DNA of 12,177 bases. It comes from CANKJK01 sp964400405. Lineage in GTDB: Bacteria > Acidobacteriota > Vicinamibacteria > Vicinamibacterales > UBA2999. The notes beneath the pieces were generated by a model that saw only the letters and a list, made by a program, of their open reading frames with translations, was not told the DNA's origin and did no database searches. Below, piece by piece: positions 6,497 through 12,177 of the stretch (positions are counted from its first letter, which is position 1; each line of letters begins with the position of its first letter). The position numbers were made by a program, and so were the translations under genes. Location of the stretch: contig CAYNUO010000084.1 of the NCBI GenBank assembly GCA_964400405.1, positions 1 to 12,177 of the forward strand. Direction: 5' to 3'.

Positions 6497-9400
6497 TCAG
6501 TGAAAGTCGTGGGAATGGACCGCCGCGCCACCCGCCATGGGCCGCACGCGCTCCGCACGGACCGACGCGACACCATCTTTGTGCTGCAGCACGCCGTCCA
6601 CCACCAGAAACGGATAGCCGATCACGTATTCCTTCTGGCGCTCGAACAGCTCCGGCCGGACGATCACGTTCGCAATGCCGGTTTCGTCCTCGAGCATCAG
6701 GAACACGAAGCCCTTGGCCGTCCCCGGACGCTGGCGCGCGATCACCATGCCGGCCACGCGCACCTGACGGCCATCGAGCCCTGGCACGAGCGCCGTCGCC
6801 GGCAGCACGCCCCGGCTCGCGAGCGCGGACCGGCGCAGCTCCATCGGATGCGGGCCGACGGTCAGGCCCATGCCGCCGTAGTCGGCGTGCAGGCGCTCAT
6901 CCGGTGTCATGGGCCTGAGCGGACTCCCCTCGGCCACGCGATCCGCGCGGCGCCAGTCCGGCTCACGCTCCGTGAGCGCCGCCCCCGCATCGCCACGCAG
7001 GTCGTCCTGCATGAACAGCGCGCCTGACGGCCGCACCGCGCGCTCCACCTGCCAGAGCGCGCTGCGTCGATCGTCCCTGAACGCGCCCAGCGCGCCGATC
7101 TCGGCCAGCGTCGTCACCTCGTCCCGGTGCAGCCCCGTGCGCTGCACGAGCTGTTCGATGGAGGCGAACCGCCCCACCGGCGTCAGCGCCACGCGCCAGG
7201 TGTGTGCACACGTGTTGCAGAAGTACGACCGGTGGCCACCCGCGGCCGTGCGGGACTCCCCTGTCACGTCGATCATCGACTCGTCGTCGGACCCGCACTT
7301 CGCGCACAGCACCATGGGCGCCTCCACGCGGGTGCGATCGAAGGCCGCCATCGCCACCGCCACCTCCTTCCGGAGCCCGGTCACGTAGCAGAACCCCAGC
7401 CGGATGCCACCATCGGCCTCGACCCGGCACTCCCAGTCGGACTGCTGCACGTCGACCGGATGAAAGTGCACACCGCGCCGCTGCGCATCCTTCACCAGCG
7501 TGGCCGGGTGATAGAACCCCATCGGCTGGTTGTTGAGGAGCGCCGTGTAGAACACGGCCGTGTGGTGGACCTTCAGATACGCGCTGGCATACGCGAGCAG
7601 CGCGAAGCTCGCGGCGTGCGACTCGGGAAAACCGTAGAGCGCGAACGACGTGATCGACAGCACGATGCGGTCCGCCACCTCGCCCGTGATGCCCCGCGCG
7701 GCCATGCCCGCGCGGAGCTGCACCTCGATCTGCTGCATGCGCCGCTCGGATCGCTTGAAGCCCATGGCCCGCCGCAGTTCCTCGGCCTGCCCGCCGGTGA
7801 AGCCGGCCACCACCATCGCCATCCGGAGCAGCTGTTCCTGGAACAGCGGCACACCGAGCGTACGTTTCAGCACGGGCTCCAGCAGCGGGTGCAGCGGCAC
7901 GACGGGCTCCCGGCCTGCACGGCGGTTGAGATACGGATGCACCATCTCGCCGACGATCGGCCCCGGGCGGATGAGCGCCACCTCCACCACGAGGTCGTAG
8001 AAGTGCGTCGGCTTCATGCGCGGCAACGTGGCCATCTGCGCGCGCGACTCCACCTGGAACACACCGACCGTGTCAGCCTTCTGCAGCAGGTCGTAGACCG
8101 CGGGGTCGTCCGGCGGGATGCGCGCCAGCTCGAAGGGCGGCTCTCCGGAGGGGCGCGGGCTGCTGTTGATGAGCGTGATGGCGTCCTCGAGCACGGCCAT
8201 CATGCCGAGGCCGAGCAGGTCCACCTTCACGATGCCCATGTCGGCGCAGTCGTCCTTGTCCCACTGCACGACGACGCGGCCGGGCATGCTGGCCGGCTCG
8301 AGCGGGACGACGGCATCGAGTGCTCCCTGGCAGATGACCATCCCGCCCGAGTGCTGGCCGATATGCCTCGGCAGATCCTGGATGGACTGCCACAGCCCGG
8401 CGAAGGTCCGGAGACGTGGCGTGTCCGGCGCGAGCCCCACGGCCGCCATGTCGCGATCGAGCGTCTCGGAGGGGTCCTTGAACTCGAACCGGTGCATCAC
8501 CTTTGCCAGCCGGTCGATCTGTGCCGCATCGAGGGACAGGGCCTTCCCCACGTCGCGCGCCGCGCTCCGGCCGCGGTAGGTGATCACGTTGGCGGTCATG
8601 GCCGCGCCCAGCCGGCCGTACTTCTCGTAGACGTACTGAATCACGCGCTCACGGCGGTCGCCGCTCGGCAGGTCCAGGTCGATGTCCGGCCACTCGCCGC
8701 GCTCCTCCGACAGGAAGCGCTCGAAGAGCAGCTCCATCGCAATGGGATCGACAGCCGTGATGCCCAGCGTGTAGCAGACGGCGCTGTTGGCGGCCGACCC
8801 TCTCCCCTGCACGAGAATCCGCTCCCGCCGGCAGAAGTTCACGATGTCCCAGACGATCAGGAAGTAGCCGGCGAGCCCGAGCTTCTCGATGAGCGTCAGC
8901 TCGCGCTCGAGCTGCGCGCGCGCCTTCGCGTCGTTGGGCCCGCCGCGATACCGCTCGATCGCACCGGCCTGGACCATCTGGCGCAGGAAGGACGCTTCCG
9001 TCTCCCCCTCCGGCACGGGGTACGGCGGAAAGCGGTAGCCGAGGTCCGCCATCGTGTACTGCAGCCGTTCCGCGAGGGCCTCCGATCCGGACAGCGCATC
9101 CCGCCGGTCCGCGAAGAGCGCGGCCATGGCCTGCGGCGACTTCAGATAGCGCTCGGCATTTCTCGCCAGCAACCGGCCGGCGGCGTCCACCGTGGTGTGA
9201 TGCCGGACGCAGGTGAGCACGTCGAAGAGCGGCCGATCCGTGGGCGCGGCGAAGCGGACGTCGTTGGTCGCCATCACGCGCACGTCGTACGCCCGCGCCA
9301 TCGCGGCGAGCGCGGCGTTGTCGGCTTCCCCGTCGCGCAGGCAGTGGCGCTGCAGCTCGACGTACACATTCCCCCGGCCGAACACGCCGACGAGCCGGTC

Positions 9401-9868
9401 GAGCAGTTCCCCGGCGCCGTAGTACCGCGTCTCGAGCAGCGGACGTCCCCCGAGGGCCACCAGGCCGCGCGTCCAGCCGTCGAGTTCCTCCAGACGCAGC
9501 GCGCCCTCGCCCTTGGACGACCGCAGCTTCATGCGCGTGATCAGGCGGCAGAGATTCCGGTACCCCTCCTGGCTCTCCACCAGTACCGGCAGGCGCCAGC
9601 GCGCACGCACATCCGAAGCCGTGCGTGCCGCGCGCAACCCTTCTTTTTCTCGCGGATACGGATCGATCGTCAGCTCGGCGCCGACGATGGCCCGCAGGCC
9701 GGCGCTCGTCGCGGCCTTATGAAACCGCGGTGCGCCGTAGACGCCGTCGGCATCCAGCAGCGCCAGGGCCGGGTAGCCCAACGCGGCCGCGCGGGCCACG
9801 AGCGCTTCGGGCAGGGACGCGCCCTGGAGAAAACTGAACGCGGACGCGGCATGAAGCTCGATGTACAC
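6497..9868 (-). CDS. dnaE2: Error-prone DNA polymerase DnaE2/ImuC
   Basis: 1123 residues from GTG 9868; the frame is closed by a TGA at 9913-9911, so no longer ATG or GTG start exists. The N-terminal PHP domain (about 1-290) begins YIELHAASAFSFLQGAS. The C-family polymerase core follows, with the palm motif PDIDLD (D395, D397) and VKVDLLG (D550) giving the three catalytic aspartates. LVQGRGSAANSAVCY, HIGQHSGGMVIC, and FPESHAASFALLAYASAYLK are strongly family-like. An OB-fold block (RVAGMVIARQRPGTAKG, GIANVIV) and a C-terminal HSHDFH match the ImuC type, which lacks the tail of replicative DnaE. ImuC carries out translesion synthesis together with ImuA and ImuB, normally under SOS control; no LexA site is visible because the operon start is outside the window. 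Oddities are an extra CxxC...CxxC segment at 855-887 and alanines in place of two PHP histidines. Confidence 0.96.
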   Translation of the reverse strand: MYIELHAASAFSFLQGASLPEALVARAAALGYPALALLDADGVYGAPRFHKAATSAGLRAIVGAELTIDPYPREKEGLRAARTASDVRARWRLPVLVESQEGYRNLCRLITRMKLRSSKGEGALRLEELDGWTRGLVALGGRPLLETRYYGAGELLDRLVGVFGRGNVYVELQRHCLRDGEADNAALAAMARAYDVRVMATNDVRFAAPTDRPLFDVLTCVRHHTTVDAAGRLLARNAERYLKSPQAMAALFADRRDALSGSEALAERLQYTMADLGYRFPPYPVPEGETEASFLRQMVQAGAIERYRGGPNDAKARAQLERELTLIEKLGLAGYFLIVWDIVNFCRRERILVQGRGSAANSAVCYTLGITAVDPIAMELLFERFLSEERGEWPDIDLDLPSGDRRERVIQYVYEKYGRLGAAMTANVITYRGRSAARDVGKALSLDAAQIDRLAKVMHRFEFKDPSETLDRDMAAVGLAPDTPRLRTFAGLWQSIQDLPRHIGQHSGGMVICQGALDAVVPLEPASMPGRVVVQWDKDDCADMGIVKVDLLGLGMMAVLEDAITLINSSPRPSGEPPFELARIPPDDPAVYDLLQKADTVGVFQVESRAQMATLPRMKPTHFYDLVVEVALIRPGPIVGEMVHPYLNRRAGREPVVPLHPLLEPVLKRTLGVPLFQEQLLRMAMVVAGFTGGQAEELRRAMGFKRSERRMQQIEVQLRAGMAARGITGEVADRIVLSITSFALYGFPESHAASFALLAYASAYLKVHHTAVFYTALLNNQPMGFYHPATLVKDAQRRGVHFHPVDVQQSDWECRVEADGGIRLGFCYVTGLRKEVAVAMAAFDRTRVEAPMVLCAKCGSDDESMIDVTGESRTAAGGHRSYFCNTCAHTWRVALTPVGRFASIEQLVQRTGLHRDEVTTLAEIGALGAFRDDRRSALWQVERAVRPSGALFMQDDLRGDAGAALTEREPDWRRADRVAEGSPLRPMTPDERLHADYGGMGLTVGPHPMELRRSALASRGVLPATALVPGLDGRQVRVAGMVIARQRPGTAKGFVFLMLEDETGIANVIVRPELFERQKEYVIGYPFLVVDGVLQHKDGVASVRAERVRPMAGGAAVHSHDFH

Positions 9869-9947
9869 GGTGACACCGGAAACAGAACGCTGGGCAGGGC
9901 ACTGAATGCGTCAGGGCGGGGGTGGCAGGCGCTTCGTGAAAGCGGTG

Positions 9948-11426
9948 CTAGTCAAGAACGGCGTCGATGAACCACGTCCGCGCCGCGCGGTCCTGTACGA
10001 GCAGGCACGTCGTGCCATCCGCGAGCGTGACGTCCCATTCGTCGCGATCCCAGACGACGGAGCCCTGAGCAGGCCGCCGGGCCGCCCCGAAGGGTTCGTG
10101 CCACCAGCCGCCCGACGTCCGCCAGGGCCCCGCGCACCGCGTCACCTGGCCACCCGTCACGCCACGTCGATCCACGAGCACGAGCCGGGGTTCGCCCTGC
10201 TCCACGGTGACGCGCGCAGGCACCGGCGACCGGAACCGCCGCACGGCCATCGCCGCGCGCGGTTGCGCGCCCGCCCGCCAGTCGTCCGGCGGATCTGCGC
10301 GGACGGTCATCAGCAGGCTGCTCTTCTCATGAGCCTTTGCCACCGCCACGTCTGCCAGGTCGCGCGGCGCGAACGGCTGCAGCGCGCAGGCATCCGGCTG
10401 CCAGGAATCCAGCAGCACCGGCGAGCCCACCTTCCCGTCGCCCATCACGGCGTTCAACCGGGCGATGAGCGTGGAGAGCTGCTCGGGCGCCGGAATCGGC
10501 CGTGTCAGCAGCGAGTGCTGCAGCACGCGGCCGGGCGTCGGGTCCACGGCGACGACGACACGGTCGATGCCCGCCGACGGCGGGTGCGATTCCAGATCGA
10601 GCTGCACCAGCGTGCGCAGCGTCCGCGCATCGCGGATGGGCGTCGGCAACTGCAGCGACCGTTCGTAAATCTCACGGGTCACCAGATGCAACCGCACGTG
10701 CAGCACGGCCGCGCCCCGGCCGCGCCGCTCCAGATGGGCCGAGAGCGGATCGATGAGCCGCGCCAGCACGAACGAGAGCGGCTCCAGCCCTTCGATCGGC
10801 CACTCCAGATCCATCGCCTGCTCGAAGCGCTCCTCAGGGACGGACGGCACCAGCGGCGCCAGGTCCTCGCCGCGCGCCAGCCGTTGCCAGGTGACGCCCG
10901 CCTGCCCCAGCCGCTCGGCCACACCGGCCGGCGGCAGGCTCGCGAAGTCGCCCAGCGTCCGCACGCCCCAGCGTTTGAGGGTCACCACGTCCGGCTCGGC
11001 GTCAGCGGCGACGCCACCGCCGTCCGGCGTACCGGTGGCCAGCGCCACCGGCAGCAGATCGATCGACAGCGCCCCCACGGCGCCGTGAACCTCCGTGCCT
11101 TCCGCCACGGAAATACCGGGACGGCCATGCGCCAGCAGCCGGGCCGCCGTGCGTGTGGAGGCCACTGCCACCCGCACGCGCAGGCCGCGTTCCGCCGCAA
11201 GCCGGCGCAGTTCGTGGGCGATCGCACGGGCGTCACCGAAGAGCGCCGTGAGGCCGCTGACATCCAGCGTCACCGCCAGGGGGCCGTCCACCGCTACCCG
11301 CGGCGACCCCATCCGCGCGACATCCAGCAGCACGGCCGGGTCGCTGCCCCCGGCAGCCACCAGCGCAGCATGGAGCCCCGCCGCCACGGGCGGGGCTCCA
11401 TGCTCGACGGGCGGCCTAGGAGGCAT
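9948..11426 (-). CDS. imuB: ImuB, catalytically inactive Y-family polymerase-like mutasome scaffold
   Basis: 492 residues from ATG 11426, which overlaps the imuA stop by 11 bases. Family features: TLDVSGLTALFGDARAIAHELRR near the N-terminus, then VAVASTRTAARLLA, ISVAEG, LKRWGVRTLGDFASLP (helix-hairpin-helix region), RLARGED, VGSPVLLDSWQPD, and a C-terminal AGPWRTSGGWW...WDRDEWDV...WFIDAVLD block typical of ImuB. The Y-family catalytic acidic residues are absent, as expected for this scaffold, which connects ImuA, ImuC and the sliding clamp. The usual N-terminal block of about 80 residues is missing; I recall the same short form in other Acidobacteriota. The start is uncertain: ATG 11477 (62-base overlap with imuA), ATG 11426, or GTG 11387. 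The GTG is preceded by GGAG at eight bases and gives a family-like AAGLHAAL N-terminus, but it sits in the loop of a perfect hairpin. Confidence 0.88.
   Translation of the reverse strand: MPPRPPVEHGAPPVAAGLHAALVAAGGSDPAVLLDVARMGSPRVAVDGPLAVTLDVSGLTALFGDARAIAHELRRLAAERGLRVRVAVASTRTAARLLAHGRPGISVAEGTEVHGAVGALSIDLLPVALATGTPDGGGVAADAEPDVVTLKRWGVRTLGDFASLPPAGVAERLGQAGVTWQRLARGEDLAPLVPSVPEERFEQAMDLEWPIEGLEPLSFVLARLIDPLSAHLERRGRGAAVLHVRLHLVTREIYERSLQLPTPIRDARTLRTLVQLDLESHPPSAGIDRVVVAVDPTPGRVLQHSLLTRPIPAPEQLSTLIARLNAVMGDGKVGSPVLLDSWQPDACALQPFAPRDLADVAVAKAHEKSSLLMTVRADPPDDWRAGAQPRAAMAVRRFRSPVPARVTVEQGEPRLVLVDRRGVTGGQVTRCAGPWRTSGGWWHEPFGAARRPAQGSVVWDRDEWDVTLADGTTCLLVQDRAARTWFIDAVLD
11367..11404. repeat. 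Perfect 16-bp inverted repeat with 6-base loop at the imuA/imuB junction
   Basis: The left arm 11367-11382 (AGCATGGAGCCCCGCC) and right arm 11389-11404 are exact reverse complements, separated by GCCACG. In the mRNA the hairpin begins 11 bases after the imuA stop and covers the imuB start region. The 5' arm contains GGAG and the loop contains GTG in the imuB frame. No U-run follows, so it is not a standard terminator. Confidence 0.9.
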
Positions 11427-12177
11427 GCACCGCCCGCGCGCTGGCCCGCCAATCCGCCACCGTGTCCATGCAGGCAAACGCGCCTTCCGCCGTCCGCCGG
11501 GGTGACAGCACCCGCCCGGTCACATCAAGGCCGGTGAGCCGCTGACTCCGGGGGGCATCACCCGTCCAGCGCGCCCGCGTGGTCGCCCCATCCAGCAGCA
11601 CCGTGAGTCCGCCGGGGCTCCGTGCCAGCGCACGGTCGGCCAGCAGCACGCAGGCGGTGTCGCGTCCTTCAATGGCCCGCTGCACCCGCAGCCAGGTCGT
11701 GCGCGGAACAGCGGTCAGCGCGATGGCCGGCACATCCGCCAGATCCATCGCCACGACGCCGAAGCCGCCGGCCTGGAGAATCAGGTTGAGCGACTTCAGC
11801 CCGCGCTCGATGGCGCGCTCGATGAGCACCCGGCCCGCCGGCCCGTGCAGACCGCACGCGTCGCCACGCACCCAGAGCAGACGTGTGAGATCCACGCCGG
11901 CCGCCACAGCGGAGGCCACATCGAGCCGGTCGAAGGGATCCACCAGCGCCACGATCTCGCCCCGCTGTGTGGCCGCCGCGAACGTGCTCAGCAGCAGCGT
12001 CGTCCGGCCTGAGGACACCGGGCCGGCGATCTCCGAGAGCTGCCCTTTGGGCATCCCGCCCTGCAGCACACGGTCCAGTGACGGCAGCGCGGAGGGCACG
12101 CGCTCGACGGTGTCCTGTCCCATCGAGGCACGGGCGGAGGTCAGCGTGGTATCGAGCTTCTTCGTCCGGAGCGCGGT
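11416..12177 (-). CDS. imuA: ImuA, RecA-like mutasome accessory protein (5' end cut by window)
   Basis: The frame is open from the stop at 11416 to the window edge (253 codons). An internal ATG at 12123 is a possible start, but the 18 codons before it encode TALRTKKLDTTLTSARAS, which looks like the conserved lead segment of the family, so the true start is probably outside the window. A RecA-like core follows: LDRVLQGGMPKGQLSEIAGPVSSGRTT, a P-loop with Arg in place of the usual Lys; IVALVDPFDRLDVASA; GVDLTRLLWVRG; LKSLNLILQAGGFGVVAMDLADV (Walker B-like strand ending in Asp); and SPGGLTVLLDGA. ImuA is needed for ImuB/ImuC mutagenesis and is related to RecA and SulA. The Arg P-loop suggests weak or no ATP hydrolysis, which is inference. 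The gene is first of the visible imuA-imuB-dnaE2 order, and its promoter and any LexA box lie outside. Confidence 0.87.
   Translation of the reverse strand, partial: TALRTKKLDTTLTSARASMGQDTVERVPSALPSLDRVLQGGMPKGQLSEIAGPVSSGRTTLLLSTFAAATQRGEIVALVDPFDRLDVASAVAAGVDLTRLLWVRGDACGLHGPAGRVLIERAIERGLKSLNLILQAGGFGVVAMDLADVPAIALTAVPRTTWLRVQRAIEGRDTACVLLADRALARSPGGLTVLLDGATTRARWTGDAPRSQRLTGLDVTGRVLSPRRTAEGAFACMDTVADWRASARAVHAS

Noticed and set aside
5747..7027. A 426-codon plus-strand open frame spanning the secreted-protein gene and the polymerase 3' end
   Set aside because: It crosses an intergenic gap and two real genes, and its translation shows no motif.
9869..9947. SOS (LexA) box between imuB and dnaE2
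   Set aside because: A GTTC is present near 9886, but no second half-site at the expected spacing, and the gap is internal to an operon. Any operator is more likely upstream of imuA, outside the window.
7127..9970. A 947-codon open frame on the plus strand opposite the polymerase gene
   Set aside because: Its translation is low-complexity (Arg, His, Gln, Ala, Val-rich) with no recognisable domain, while the opposite strand encodes an unmistakable DnaE2. It is a by-product of high GC at third codon positions.
11367..11404. The imuA/imuB hairpin as an intrinsic terminator
   Set aside because: No U-tract follows on either strand, and termination there would cut off the two genes that the mutasome needs.
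9906..11537. A 543-codon plus-strand open frame opposite imuB
   Set aside because: Arg/His/Gln-rich translation without domain features; the antisense strand holds a clear ImuB.
1..12177. tRNA, rRNA, CRISPR arrays, insertion sequences or attachment sites
   Set aside because: No cloverleaf-like sequence, regularly spaced repeats, transposase motifs or paired direct repeats were seen on either strand by eye.

Overview
High-GC bacterial DNA, densely coded, with ten genes (two cut by the window edges), no RNA genes, no mobile elements and no gene-free stretch over about 80 bases. The gene set suggests an Acidobacteriota genome, probably of the Vicinamibacteria type. The grounds are a Tat-exported DUF1552 protein, a short ImuB without the usual N-terminal block, an ImuA with a GxxSSGRT P-loop, and several secreted proteins of families common in that phylum. 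This placement is inference from family resemblance, not a database match.

Left block, minus strand, read from 2558 down to 1: a small SET-domain protein methyltransferase, a SpoIID/LytB-type peptidoglycan protein with an apparently dead metallopeptidase-like C-terminal region, and a partial secreted protein with a methyltransferase-like core. Both junctions are stop/start overlaps (TGATG, then GTGA), so the three are probably one translationally coupled operon. Divergent from it, on the plus strand, are a radical SAM protein rich in C-terminal cysteines (2619-3656) and a secreted monohaem cytochrome c (3694-4128).

Middle block, minus strand: a Tat-exported DUF1552 protein (4155-5480), convergent with the cytochrome gene across a 26-base gap that can fold into a hairpin, then a secreted protein of unknown function with a charged helical middle (5552-6430).

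Right block, minus strand, 12177 down to 6497: imuA (start outside the window), imuB and dnaE2/imuC, the three-gene translesion-synthesis mutasome. ImuC is the error-prone DNA polymerase III alpha paralogue, ImuB a catalytically dead Y-family scaffold and ImuA a RecA-like accessory ATPase fold. Together they carry out damage-induced mutagenesis in many bacteria.

Most notable items: a perfect 16-bp inverted repeat with a 6-base loop at the imuA/imuB junction, whose loop holds a possible imuB GTG start; an apparent zinc-ribbon insertion in the polymerase; loss of PHP-domain histidines in that polymerase; and a recurrent extended -10-like motif 6-8 bases ahead of start codons, which suggests leaderless transcripts. 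I see no convincing wholly new defence or mobile system here.
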